From: a bacterium
Lineage (GTDB): Bacteria > Cyanobacteriota > Vampirovibrionia > Gastranaerophilales > Gastranaerophilaceae
Direction of reading: 5' to 3'
Assembly: GCA_017405375.1 (NCBI GenBank)
Contig: JAFRAO010000014.1
Location: 1-62,405, forward strand
Length of the DNA: 62,405 nt
Numbering within the stretch: the stretch's first letter is position 1; each line of letters starts with the position of its first letter. This document shows, piece by piece, positions 36,842-45,834 of the stretch. The notes under the pieces are model-generated. The model was given only the letters and a program-made list of their open reading frames with translations, did not search any database and had not been told where the DNA came from. A program made the translations under genes and the position numbers.

Positions 36842-38173
36842 TTATTCTACTACATGAAAACCCAAATTATTCATTTTTGTTTTAAATTCATTATGAAATT
36901 TATTTATTTGAGAATAATTAACTATGACTTTTAATATCTTTTTTGCTCGTGAACATCCAACATAAAATAATTTATAAGCAGTTAATGTACCGAAGACAGT
37001 ATTTATCTTAATTAATTCTTTAAAATTTGTTACGTTTGGTTTTGAATTATACAAGTTTAAAACATTTAGAAAGAAAAAATTGTAATATATATTACCGTCG
37101 TACTTAAGTTGCAAATTTTTTATTAGTTCTTCAAAACTATTCTTATATTTTTCATATTCATTCTTTTTGACTTCTGAAAAATTTATTTGCATTGAACTTT
37201 CAAATTTTTTTATATCTTTAACATAATCATAGTAAAATTTTTCAAATTCACTATAGCAAATGTTATTTTTAGAAATTAATTCAAAAAAATTATACATTTT
37301 AACCGAAGGATTTCCTGAATCTTCTGCAATAAAAACGACCTCGTTATGTCCTTCACCTTTTACACCATGTTGTGTTGATATCTTGGGGGTTTCCAAATAT
37401 TGACAAATATTTCTAAATTCTTCCAATTTTTGGTTTAAAACATCAAAGTATTCATTTTCATCAGTATCTTCTAAATAATTCTCTATTATTTGATTTAGAA
37501 CAAATTTTTTATCATTTAAGAATTTCAAAAAATCTATAATCGTAGTATTTTCATTATATTTACGATAGATCTCTTCTATCAAATTACGGAAATGTTTCTT
37601 GTCTTCGTGTTTGTTGATTTTTAATAAATCTTTATTATATATCTTTTGTTTTTTATTATTGATTTTTTGAATAAGTAAACCGTATTGTTTTAATTTATAT
37701 ATTTTTAAAAAATTATGTATTTCAAAAAGGAGTTTAAATAAAGGATCTGGATTATCAAGATCATTTTTTAACAAAACATCAACAGGTGAATATTTTCTAC
37801 CAAATGAATATTTTTCCATATTGGATATTTTTTCATATAAATTTTTTGCTCCTATATTTTCAAATCGTTCTTTGTTATAAATATATAGCTTTAATATTTC
37901 GGGATATTGAACTTCTATATCATTTAACACTGTACCTATGTCATTTGTAATATATATTTGTGGAACGTTACTATCGTCTATTTCATCTGGACATTTTTGA
38001 GTAAACAAAGAATCATTATAGATATTATTTAATATCTTAACAATATTTTTAGAAGAACGATAATTCATTTTCAAGGAATAAGTTTCACTATTAAATAATG
38101 ATAAGTAATCTTCAAAAGAACCATCATAACTTTTATATATTTGTTGCATTTTATCACCACATAAAAATAACAT
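36842..38173 (-). CDS. gajB: GajB-like UvrD helicase, C-terminal part (frame-split)
   Basis: This 443-codon frame holds the later helicase motifs: III (FLCGDKMQQIYKS), IV (MNYRSSKNIV), V (STQHGVKGEGHNEVVFI) and VI (VGCSRAKKILKV). It continues the preceding frame (38188-38790) if the six-T run between them had one more T. Together they would encode about 650 residues, longer than typical GajB (about 500). As written, the piece lacks Walker A and B and cannot be an active helicase. It might be translated by frameshifting at the T-run, or be dead. Confidence 0.8.
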   Translation of the reverse strand: MLFLCGDKMQQIYKSYDGSFEDYLSLFNSETYSLKMNYRSSKNIVKILNNIYNDSLFTQKCPDEIDDSNVPQIYITNDIGTVLNDIEVQYPEILKLYIYNKERFENIGAKNLYEKISNMEKYSFGRKYSPVDVLLKNDLDNPDPLFKLLFEIHNFLKIYKLKQYGLLIQKINNKKQKIYNKDLLKINKHEDKKHFRNLIEEIYRKYNENTTIIDFLKFLNDKKFVLNQIIENYLEDTDENEYFDVLNQKLEEFRNICQYLETPKISTQHGVKGEGHNEVVFIAEDSGNPSVKMYNFFELISKNNICYSEFEKFYYDYVKDIKKFESSMQINFSEVKKNEYEKYKNSFEELIKNLQLKYDGNIYYNFFFLNVLNLYNSKPNVTNFKELIKINTVFGTLTAYKLFYVGCSRAKKILKVIVNYSQINKFHNEFKTKMNNLGFHVVE

Positions 38174-38187
38174 TGTCGATGAATCTT

Positions 38188-38790
38188 TTACGGAATTATA
38201 AAAAACCTTAAAATATTAGCGGATGTATCTTGATATTCATCAATAAAAATATATTTGTACAACGCTGTTAGTCGTTTTTTGATTATTGGATATTTATCCA
38301 TCAATATTTCTGCAAATAAAAGTAGTGCATCATGTGATAATCCTCCATAATATAAAGAATTAAAAGCTAATTCATTATATGAAATTGTTTCAGTATTATT
38401 TTTTAAATATTCAAAACTTAAATTTCCATCATGTTCTTCCCTATATTTCTGGTTTGCTATCTCAATTTTTTCATCATTTGATATATTATTAATTCTATTG
38501 AGAATATCATCTTTGTATATTTCAAAATACAGTTCTATAATATTTTTATTCGAAAAATAGATGTTTAAAAATTCGGATACAAAAGAGTGAATTGTAGATA
38601 TTTTTACATTTTTTGAATTTATTTTTGATATTAATTCGTCAGTTGCTCTATTTGTATATGTAATACATAGTATTTTGCAATTTTTATCATTGTTAACAAT
38701 TTCATTAATTTTATCCTTTATAAAAGTTGTTTTTCCGCTTCCAGCAGGAGCATTTACTAAAAACATATTGTTGTTTACTGCATTAGCCAA
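38188..38790 (-). CDS. gajB: GajB-like UvrD helicase, N-terminal part (frame-split)
   Basis: The 200-residue frame contains Walker A (APAGSGKTT), motif Ia (ITYTNRATDEL), TIHSF, and Walker B (IFIDEYQDTS). It then stops right after a six-T run at the point where motif III should follow. A TTG start at 38790 has an ideal GGAGG five to seven bases upstream and overlaps the gajA end by 16 bases, so translation is coupled. In Gabija, GajB is the helicase partner that activates the GajA nuclease during phage attack. Confidence 0.8.
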   Translation of the reverse strand: MANAVNNNMFLVNAPAGSGKTTFIKDKINEIVNNDKNCKILCITYTNRATDELISKINSKNVKISTIHSFVSEFLNIYFSNKNIIELYFEIYKDDILNRINNISNDEKIEIANQKYREEHDGNLSFEYLKNNTETISYNELAFNSLYYGGLSHDALLLFAEILMDKYPIIKKRLTALYKYIFIDEYQDTSANILRFFIIP

Positions 38791-40871
38791 TCTAACCCCT
38801 CCTCAATATAATTTGGAATAAATTTAGCCACTTTATCATCATTTTGCAAAATAATTGAATACATAAAATCTGTTTTATTGTCACTTGTTGCTTTTGCAAT
38901 ATCACGACACGATAAATTATCACTTACTTCATCATTATTTGTTGTATCGTGTTGAGGAATAGAGTATTTTAACTTTTTTCTTTTTTTCATTACTTTCCAA
39001 TATCTTCTACTCTTAACATCTACAATATTGATAGATAAGCATTTATTCAAAATAGCTTCTTCTAAAGTTCTTCCATAACCATCTTTTTGAGTTTGATAAA
39101 AGATTCTGATATTAGGATTGTCTTGTTGCCATTCATATAAATTTTTAACTTTCAATGCTCCTTTAGATTCGTTATAATATAATTTCAGACCCTCGTTTGT
39201 AATTTCCGAATCTAGTATTTTATCAATTGTTGTAAAAGTTTTTTTATAATCAATATCTGTAAATATTAATGTTTTTATTCCTAAAAAATCCAATAATGGT
39301 TTATATTTATGCGAGTATGCACCACCTACCTGAACGAATGAAATATACTGTTCATTTAAATTTATGTATTTTTCAAGATTCAAGATTCTTTCTAAGAACA
39401 TTTTTTCAGTATCACCTTCATACATGATAATTTTATTGGCAAAAATAAGATCCGAATAATTTATTCTGAATAATAAGGAATAAAATTGAATCTCATCTTT
39501 ATCGGGTAAAGTTTTAATGAATTTATTTAAATCAAAAATGTTATTCAATAATGAAGTCACACCTATACGAATAACTCTTACTTTTTTTATTTCGCTAACT
39601 TTTATTATTTCGTTTGAATGTGTTGTTATTAATCCTTGAATTTTTTGATTATCAAAATAATGTTTTAGGTATTTAATCAATACTCTCTGCATTTGCGGAT
39701 GCATATGTGCTTCTGGTTCTTCTATGACAAAGAAATTGACTTTTTTGTTATCATGATTTTTTATATATTTTTCTAACTGGATATGGATAAATATCAGATT
39801 GCTTATGCCTAATCCTTGAGCGTGTTCTTCAAATGAATATTCTTTATGTTTATATTTTGCAATAGTTGAACTTGTAATAAAGTTACCTATATTATTTTCT
39901 GTTATATTCAATTCAAAATAAAGTTTTCCGAAATCGCAATCTTTCGAATGCTCTAATTCTTTCATTATTGGGGCTAATGAATCAACCGATTTTTCCTTTA
40001 TTTCATTTTCAATATTTGTTTCTTGAAATAATTTTAAAAAACTTTCAGGAATATTTTTTATTAAATTTTTCCAAGTATCATTTTCTGAAATTATACTTAT
40101 TAATTCTTTGCTAATTTGGTATTTATTATTTGATTTTTCATCTGACAGATTTCTATCGGCATTTATTCTTATAAAATGAAATAAGTTCTTAAATTCAGAA
40201 TCATTCATTTCTATTTCATTACTGTATTCTTTATCGCAAAAATAGAAGTTATTCTCAAAACTATCGTTAAAATATTTATCTATTATACGATTTTTTAAAG
40301 ATTGTTGATTTTCTTCTATTTTATTTTTTTCTTCTTGGTTAATTGTTGAATTATACTGAGATATTAAGTTATTATAATTAAATAAATCATTTGAAAAATT
40401 TTCAAAATTTTCAGCTATTTGTTTTATAAATATCTTTCTACTAAATTTGTATCGGTAAATAAAATAAAAACTTTTGTTTGCAATATCAAGTTCCATCATA
40501 TAATTAGCAAAATTTGTAATATCTTCTTGCTCTTCATAATCAATTTGAAATTCTACTTCAATTGAGTTAATGCAGTAGTTTAATAATAAATTTTCTAATT
40601 TTTCAGAAAAAATATTTTTGCTATCATTATTCTCGTATATCTCAATAATTTTATCAGTAAGCTCAAGTTTCTGCTTATAATAAGTTTGGACATTGATATC
40701 AGAAAAATTTATATTAGAAAAATTTTGTTCAAAAAGATTCCTAAAAAGTTCAACTAAAGAGGTTTTACCACTGTTATTAGGACCAGCCAATATCGTAATT
40801 ATATCATCAAAATAAATGCTAGTATTGTAAAATTGACGATAATTTTTAATATTTATTTTGTTTAATTTCAT
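38775..40871 (-). CDS. gajA: OLD-family ATPase/TOPRIM nuclease, GajA-like
   Basis: The 698-residue protein (ATG at 40869-40871) opens with the OLD/SMC-type N-terminus MKLNKINIKNYRQF and Walker A GPNNSGKTSL. It has Walker B FFVIEEPEAHMHPQMQ with a following THSNE, and a C-terminal TOPRIM domain (IIMYEGDTEKMFLERIL, then LIFTDIDYKK). Class 2 OLD proteins paired with a UvrD helicase form Gabija, a defence system that nicks phage DNA when nucleotides fall. It is longer than the best-studied GajA (about 580), mostly in the ATPase insertion. Its start overlaps the end of the DUF4143 gene (ATGA). Confidence 0.85.
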   Translation of the reverse strand: MKLNKINIKNYRQFYNTSIYFDDIITILAGPNNSGKTSLVELFRNLFEQNFSNINFSDINVQTYYKQKLELTDKIIEIYENNDSKNIFSEKLENLLLNYCINSIEVEFQIDYEEQEDITNFANYMMELDIANKSFYFIYRYKFSRKIFIKQIAENFENFSNDLFNYNNLISQYNSTINQEEKNKIEENQQSLKNRIIDKYFNDSFENNFYFCDKEYSNEIEMNDSEFKNLFHFIRINADRNLSDEKSNNKYQISKELISIISENDTWKNLIKNIPESFLKLFQETNIENEIKEKSVDSLAPIMKELEHSKDCDFGKLYFELNITENNIGNFITSSTIAKYKHKEYSFEEHAQGLGISNLIFIHIQLEKYIKNHDNKKVNFFVIEEPEAHMHPQMQRVLIKYLKHYFDNQKIQGLITTHSNEIIKVSEIKKVRVIRIGVTSLLNNIFDLNKFIKTLPDKDEIQFYSLLFRINYSDLIFANKIIMYEGDTEKMFLERILNLEKYINLNEQYISFVQVGGAYSHKYKPLLDFLGIKTLIFTDIDYKKTFTTIDKILDSEITNEGLKLYYNESKGALKVKNLYEWQQDNPNIRIFYQTQKDGYGRTLEEAILNKCLSINIVDVKSRRYWKVMKKRKKLKYSIPQHDTTNNDEVSDNLSCRDIAKATSDNKTDFMYSIILQNDDKVAKFIPNYIEEGLDWLMQ

Positions 40872-42175
40872 AGTACATCCCCTTGAGTACATTCATCTAT
40901 ACAGTACAGTGGTAAATCAATAAGATTTTCTGTTTTTTTATAATCCGCCATTGAAGTCCTTATTGCATAATTTGGTTTAAATTTTTCCATATAAACTTTT
41001 AAACTTTTAGCCTGTAAGTTCTTTTCAGCTTTAACTTCAACGGGAACAACATTTGATTTTAGTTGAATTACAAAATCTACTTCTGCTCTGCTTGTTTCAT
41101 TAGACCAATACATTACCGGCAAATCTTTAATAGTCTTAAATTGTTGCAAAACGTATTGTTCTGCTATAGCACCTTTAAATTCTTCAAATATACGATTCCC
41201 ATCGATAATTGTTTCTGCTTCCAAGCCAGTCATTGCGCCTAATAACCCAACATCCAAAACAAATAATTTAAATGCGCTAAAATCTTCATATGCAATAATT
41301 GGTAAATCAGGTTTTGTTATTTTATTTACTCTATAAATCAAACCACTATTAATCAACCAAGATAACGCAGTTTCAAAATCTCTTGCTCTTGCACCTTCCT
41401 TTACGACTCCATATATAAATTTCTTGTTTTCTTTACTCAATTGTGCAGGGATTGATTTCCACAATAAACGTATTTTGGCTACAGTATTTTCGGGAATGTG
41501 CTTTGTAAAATCTTCTTCATAAGCAGCTAGAATCTCTTTTTGTAATTCTCTTACACTCATAAAATCTTTGTTCTCTACAAAATTACTAACAACTTCCGGC
41601 ATACCTCCTACGTAGCAATATTGTTTCAGTAGCTTTGCGTATTTATTATTGAACAGTTTTATAGTTTTATAATCTCTCTTATTTAATAATTCTACAAATC
41701 TTTCTTCATCCATTGCTAATAGGAACTCTTCAAAACTTAAAGGGTAAAGATTCATAAAAGAAACTTTACCAACAGGAAATCCAGTCCCTTCATGACAGGC
41801 AACACCTAATAAACTGCCAGCAACTATAATATCGTATTGAGGAGCATTTTCTCTAAAATATTTTAATGAGGTTAATGCTCTTGGACACTCTTGAATTTCA
41901 TCAAGAATTATTAGTGTATCTTCAGGATTTATTTTTATCTTTGTTGCAAGACCGATATCCATAATCATGCGATTTGTATCATAGTCTGTATCAAATATTT
42001 CTCTACTTTTTTCGTCAAGATCAAAGTTAATATAAGCAACTTGTTTATAATATCTTTTGCCAAATTCTTGCATCAACCAAGTTTTACCAACTTGTCTTGC
42101 CCCTTGTATAATTAATGGCTTGTGATTTTTTTTATTCTTCCAGTCTATAAGTTGTTTTATAGCGTATCTTTCCAT
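40868..42175 (-). CDS. AAA ATPase with DUF4143 domain
   Basis: The 435-residue protein has the AAA_14 ATPase (Walker A GARQVGKTW at about 21-29, Walker B TLIILDEIQECPRA). Its C-terminal DUF4143 domain has the nuclease-like pattern RAEVDFVIQLK through VVPVEVKAEKN. Such proteins are common, often multi-copy, and mostly uncharacterised. Here it is the first gene of an operon with the Gabija-like pair and is joined to gajA by an ATGA overlap. Three long direct repeats lie just upstream. Confidence 0.88.
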   Translation of the reverse strand: MERYAIKQLIDWKNKKNHKPLIIQGARQVGKTWLMQEFGKRYYKQVAYINFDLDEKSREIFDTDYDTNRMIMDIGLATKIKINPEDTLIILDEIQECPRALTSLKYFRENAPQYDIIVAGSLLGVACHEGTGFPVGKVSFMNLYPLSFEEFLLAMDEERFVELLNKRDYKTIKLFNNKYAKLLKQYCYVGGMPEVVSNFVENKDFMSVRELQKEILAAYEEDFTKHIPENTVAKIRLLWKSIPAQLSKENKKFIYGVVKEGARARDFETALSWLINSGLIYRVNKITKPDLPIIAYEDFSAFKLFVLDVGLLGAMTGLEAETIIDGNRIFEEFKGAIAEQYVLQQFKTIKDLPVMYWSNETSRAEVDFVIQLKSNVVPVEVKAEKNLQAKSLKVYMEKFKPNYAIRTSMADYKKTENLIDLPLYCIDECTQGDVL

Positions 42176-42214
42176 GCTTAAATCCTTTTTTATAAGTTTA
42201 TTATATCACACCTG

Positions 42215-42292
42215 CACATTTTTTACACGACTTTTTATCATGTTTTACACATTTTTTACACGACTTTTGAAACTAATTTACACATTTTTGAC
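42215..42292. repeat. Three iteron-like repeats with 33-bp period
   Basis: A 21-base unit starting CACATTTTTTACACGAC occurs at 42215-42235 and again, identical, at 42248-42268. A shorter copy (CACATTTTTGAC) starts at 42281. The period is exactly 33 bases, about three helical turns. They lie 40-117 bases upstream of the DUF4143 start and would suit binding of a repressor or replication protein on one face of the helix. Confidence 0.85.
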
Positions 42293-42393
42293 AGAATCTT
42301 AAATCATCAAACATGTAATTAGTAAGACCGAGTTCCTGCTTTACTTTATAAAAATCTTTTCGTATTTTGCGTTTCAAAGATTTCTTCTCTTGT

Positions 42394-43377
42394 TCACCAC
42401 CCGTTAAAATAGTGTTCAAAGGCTGTTTTAGAGATATTCAATTCAAAGTCTGTCGGGTTTTCAAGTTTAGCTTCCAAAAAACCACATTTGAAATCTTTTG
42501 TTTTTACAATAACCCCAATCGTATTACATTTGCACTTTGCCTGACGAAGTCTCCGGCATGCAGAGTGAATATGAACTTGCAGTTCATTCTTAATATAATC
42601 AAAGTCTGATGTAAATTCAGAAAACGACTGTGTGTCGCAGATAGATTTTGGAGGTGGTGGATCATTTACAATCGGGATTACAGAATGACCTAATAATTCA
42701 TATTTTGTAGTTAAACCATTCTTGCCAAAGTTCCTCTTCATCCACTCGTCATCTTTGCTTACGAATTCGCTTGCAGTTCTTATACCGAACCTTTGAAGCC
42801 TTAAAGTTAATCTTCCTCCAATTCCCCATACTTCTGATGCATCTACATCTTGCAGGTATTTTTTAGATTTTGATTTACCTAATAAAATAATCCTGTCCTT
42901 TGTTGTTTTAGCTCTATCAGATGCAAGTTTTGCGAGCGTTTTTGAACGGCTTATTCCAATACTAACCGGCATACCAACTTCATTCCAAATTCTGTCCTGA
43001 ATGTATTTTGCCATCGTATAGTAATTTTTATTATAAACTTTGACGAGTCCCGTTACGTCAACGAAAGCCTCGTCAATAGAATAAATCTCTACATTCGGAC
43101 TTAAATCTTTTAGAATATACATTATTTGTTTTGATATTGCTAAATAATTGTGGTGATTAGCGACCATATAAATACAATTAGGGTGTTCCTCAACGGCTTT
43201 AAATAAAGGATCACCCATTTTAATTCCCATTGCTTTTGCCTCTTTGGAACGAGCAATAACACAACCTCTCTCACTTGATACAACGCAGAGAGGTTTGCCG
43301 TTTAATTCAGGATTTAATTTTCTCTCGCAACTACAAAAGAAACTGTCGCAGTCAACGAGAGCAATATATTTACTCAT
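42394..43377 (-). CDS. umuC: UmuC-like Y-family DNA polymerase, C-terminus altered
   Basis: The 327-residue protein has the Y-family palm (ALVDCDSFFCSCERKLNP, EIYSIDEAFVDVTG) and helix-hairpin-helix (VWGIGGRLTLRLQRFGI). The catalytic acidic residues are present. It is about 90 residues shorter than UmuC (about 420) and ends FNGW. Just after the stop, another frame (to 42273) reads EKKSLKRKIRKDFYKVKQEL, so a deletion or frameshift probably replaced the C-terminus, including any clamp-binding peptide. It starts eight bases inside the preceding small gene. Confidence 0.85.
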   Translation of the reverse strand: MSKYIALVDCDSFFCSCERKLNPELNGKPLCVVSSERGCVIARSKEAKAMGIKMGDPLFKAVEEHPNCIYMVANHHNYLAISKQIMYILKDLSPNVEIYSIDEAFVDVTGLVKVYNKNYYTMAKYIQDRIWNEVGMPVSIGISRSKTLAKLASDRAKTTKDRIILLGKSKSKKYLQDVDASEVWGIGGRLTLRLQRFGIRTASEFVSKDDEWMKRNFGKNGLTTKYELLGHSVIPIVNDPPPPKSICDTQSFSEFTSDFDYIKNELQVHIHSACRRLRQAKCKCNTIGVIVKTKDFKCGFLEAKLENPTDFELNISKTAFEHYFNGW

Positions 43378-43582
43378 AAGAATATCTCACAGATTTTGTT
43401 CGCCAGTCGTAAATCTTTTTCAATAAAGAAACTTCTAATAAAAGACCTCGTTTATATCTTCGGATGTACCATTGAAGAAACCCAAGAGCAGAGTCAATGT
43501 TTGCAGTTTTGAATTTAACAATCCGCTCACAGTTTTTCATTTGTATGAGTTGATAAAGGGCATCAACTTTTTGTCCATTCAC
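43370..43582 (-). CDS. Small protein upstream of umuC, unknown
   Basis: The frame gives up to 70 residues (GTG at 43582). A start at the internal ATG 43537 (MKNCERIVKFK) is more likely, because the GTG lies inside the predicted promoter. It is basic (YIRRYKRGLLLEV) and does not resemble UmuD. Its stop overlaps the umuC start (TATGAGTAA), so it is probably translated together with umuC. There is no clear ribosome binding site. Confidence 0.45.
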   Translation of the reverse strand: MNGQKVDALYQLIQMKNCERIVKFKTANIDSALGFLQWYIRRYKRGLLLEVSLLKKIYDWRTKSVRYSYE

Positions 43583-43611
43583 AATTTAACTCTGTATTGA
43601 AGTAATATCAA
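43583..43611 (-). promoter_or_regulatory. Candidate promoter of the umuC operon
   Basis: In the minus sense TTGATA is followed by exactly 17 bases and then TAAATT, a well-spaced sigma-70 pair. Between them is ACTTC-AATAC-AGAGT. In the second copy at 45835-45863 this is the perfect dyad ACTCT-AATAC-AGAGT, a possible operator. Confidence 0.5.
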
Positions 43612-43642
43612 GTCTTTTGATAATACATTTACCCCTTTTGTA

Positions 43643-44634
43643 TCATTCAGACACATATTTGTTCAAGTAATCTCTTAAATCATATTTTCTTTTTAAAGAA
43701 TCATACATCATTCTGCGGATTTTGCCTGTTATCGAATAATCAATAAATGCTCTATCGTGAAGTCCTGCTATTGCCCACAAAATTCCTACATAAGTCTTTA
43801 TAATTTTTAGAATACAAACAAAAATTATCTGCTAATTCTTTTCTTACAACAAGTTCCTCTAAAAATACCTCTTTATTTATATCTTTTACACCTGATTTTA
43901 TAACTTCAAGAGCGACTCTTTGACTTGATATAAATCCTAAATTTAAGTATTTAGATAAACCCGATAAAACATCTTTTGAAATATCATTTTTGTATTCAGC
44001 GTAATATCGCAATTTATTTTTAATAAAATCTTCTAAGACATAATCCGCTTCAACTTTTTTTGTTGTTAAATTATCAAATTCAGTTAAAAATGGGTAAATG
44101 TTATAATAAATTTTTCTGCGCATAGTTGCTGCAGAGTATTCCTGTTTATATGAAACAAATCTTGCAGGGATTACATTATGTCCGTCAATTTCATATATTT
44201 TAAAATCTGATTTTTTTAAATAATCTCTTTTTAAAATCGGGTTAAAATCAATAATTATAAGTGCTGGCTTTTAAGTTTTTAATAATTTCCTCAAGAGTTT
44301 TTTCAATAACTTCAAAATCTAAACCTATTTGTTTAAATTGCCTTTCAGCTTGGGCAATTTGACTATCTATAAATTTTTGTTTTGGCTTGTATTCATAATT
44401 GATTTTTGGATGAATTATTTTTAGTGGTAAATTTAATTCTTTGCTTTTTTGAAGAGCAAATTGCAAGGCAAAATTGTCTTTTGCTCGAATTTCTCTTTCG
44501 CAGAGGTAAATAATTCCACCATTTTTAATCGGCTTATTGTTGAACTCAAAAATCCTTGCGGGATTAATTATTTGCTCTATCTCAAAGTCCGTCGGAATAT
44601 AATTTAAAAGGGTATTTTTAATGATTCTTGGCAT
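43643..44634 (-). pseudogene. phrB: Class II deoxyribodipyrimidine photolyase, broken
   Basis: Three frames together cover a class II photolyase. The N-terminal part (44248-44634) holds IIYLCEREIRAKDNFALQFA. The middle (about 44262 down to 43752) holds ALIIIDFNP, YEIDGHNVIPARF, KQEYSAATMRRKIYY and FLEELVVRKELADNFCLYS. The C-terminal part (to 43643) holds TYVGILWAIAGLHDR and GKIRRMMYDSLKRKYD. Two frameshifts separate them, and roughly 90-110 residues are missing between the second and third parts. The enzyme cannot be functional as written. Confidence 0.88.
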
Positions 44635-44725
44635 TTAAAGATTTTAAAATATCGGATTAAAAAATACATTCGCCAACTGACATTTTTGAAATATTTATGT
44701 TATCTTATGAACGGAGGATGTTTTT

Positions 44726-45175
44726 ATGAACGATATTAAATTACAGGGACTTGATGCTGAGGACATAGAAAAAGAAATTTATTTAAATGATTTTAAAGGA
44801 CAAAGAGTAATTTTATATTTTTACCCGAAAGATAATACATCCGGCTGTACTCAAGAAGCTTGTGATTTTAGGGATAATATCAATCGTTTGACAAGTTATG
44901 CAACAGTAATAGGAGTGAGTCCTGACAGTATAAAAAGTCATAAATCTTTTAAAGAAAAACAAAGTTTGAATTTTATTCTGCTATCTGACCCTGAACACAA
45001 ACTTGCCGAAGATTTTGAGGTTTGGAAAGAAAAATCAATGTATGGCAGAAAATATATGGGAATTGAACGCACGACATTTATAATTGATAAAAACGGCAAA
45101 ATCGAAAAAGAATGGCGAAAAGTAAAAGTTAAAGGTCATGTAGATGAAGTAATTGAATATTTAAAAGCTATATAA
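44726..45175 (+). CDS. bcp: Thioredoxin-dependent peroxiredoxin, BCP family
   Basis: The 149-residue protein has the BCP/PrxQ active site FYPKDNTSGCTQEACDFRD, with peroxidatic and resolving cysteines five residues apart, and the C-terminal FIIDKNGKIEKEWRKVKVKGH. It reduces hydroperoxides in the cytoplasm. The ribosome binding site is GGAGGA. Its end overlaps ogt on the other strand by eight bases. Confidence 0.93.
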   Translation: MNDIKLQGLDAEDIEKEIYLNDFKGQRVILYFYPKDNTSGCTQEACDFRDNINRLTSYATVIGVSPDSIKSHKSFKEKQSLNFILLSDPEHKLAEDFEVWKEKSMYGRKYMGIERTTFIIDKNGKIEKEWRKVKVKGHVDEVIEYLKAI

Positions 45176-45623
45176 TACCGTTTTCTATATTAAGCAATTT
45201 TTGTTTTATTATGCTGCCATAAGCATATCCGCCTAAATTATTGTTTTTTGAAACAGCTCTATGACAAGGTATAATAATCATTATCGGATTTTTATTGCAG
45301 GCATTGCCAACTGCTCTTTGTGCATTTTTATTTCCTGCAACCGCAGCAATTTCAGAATAACTTTTTGTTTTGCCATAAGGAATATTTTGAAGTTCTTTCC
45401 ACACTAATTTTTGGAAATCAGTTCCCGCAGGATTAATGTTTATATTAAAAGTCGTTCTTTTTCCGGAAAAATACTCATCTAATTGGTTTTTTAAATCTTT
45501 TATAAAATCCGTTTCAACGGATGTTTTCCCACAACAATTAACTAACTTTAGTGAAATAAGTTTATTGTTTTCACAGATTATTTCTAATATACCGATAGGG
45601 GATTTATAATATGATTTTTCCAT
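45168..45623 (-). CDS. ogt: Methylated-DNA-protein-cysteine methyltransferase
   Basis: The 151-residue protein carries the active-site motif IPCHRAV with the methyl-acceptor cysteine, the family segment FQKLVWKELQNIPYGKTKSYSEIA and the C-terminal GGYAYGS. It removes O6-methylguanine lesions in a suicide reaction. The ATG at 45621-45623 is preferred to a TTG two codons upstream. Confidence 0.93.
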   Translation of the reverse strand: MEKSYYKSPIGILEIICENNKLISLKLVNCCGKTSVETDFIKDLKNQLDEYFSGKRTTFNININPAGTDFQKLVWKELQNIPYGKTKSYSEIAAVAGNKNAQRAVGNACNKNPIMIIIPCHRAVSKNNNLGGYAYGSIIKQKLLNIENGII

Positions 45624-45676
45624 ATTCAAATTTTACAACAAACTTCCGAGGGGTAAATATAATTGTTTTTTGACCT

Positions 45677-45727
45677 AACTTCCGACTAAATATGTCAAAC
45701 TTGCTGTACTTTATGTCAGAATCCCTG
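45677..45727 (+). repeat. Island-end repeat, copy 1
   Basis: These 51 bases match 47203-47253 at 43 positions (counted by eye). Both copies begin AACTTCCGACTAAATAT and end AATCCCTG, and each contains the heptamer TATNTCA twice, 21 bases apart. Each copy is followed by a hairpin and then a tRNA 3' end. Confidence 0.8.
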
Positions 45728-45751
45728 ATACAAAACACCGAGATTATATAC

Positions 45752-45783
45752 AAAAAAAGACTTCCAAATGGAAGTCCTTTTTA
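45752..45783 (-). terminator. Terminator following the second tRNA 3' remnant
   Basis: GGACTTCC (complement of 45769-45776) forms a stem with GGAAGTCT across a short loop. In the minus sense it continues into a seven-T run (45752-45758). It lies immediately downstream of the tRNA remnant. Confidence 0.8.
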
Positions 45784-45785
45784 TT

Positions 45786-45813
45786 AGCAAGGGAGAGACT
45801 CGAACTCTCGACC
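45786..45813 (-). other. 3' remnant of a tRNA gene (candidate att site)
   Basis: In the minus sense this reads a variable-loop end, then a perfect T-arm (GAGAG, TTCGAGT, CTCTC) and seven further bases (CCTTGCT) like an acceptor 3' strand. No D-arm or anticodon arm precedes it and CCA is not encoded. It is not tRNA-Asp. By analogy with 36334-36354 it is probably the mark of another integration. Confidence 0.6.
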
Positions 45814-45834
45814 TAATATTTAATTGTCATTTAT

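Noticed and set aside
42215..42292. CRISPR array
   Set aside because: Only three repeats, the third partial; the intervening 12 bases are similar rather than unique spacers, and there are no cas genes in the window.
42394..43377. DinB (Pol IV) as identity for the Y-family polymerase
   Set aside because: The N-terminal ALVDCDSFFCSCERKLNP and KSICDTQSFSEFTSDFD segments fit UmuC better, though the altered C-terminus leaves some doubt.
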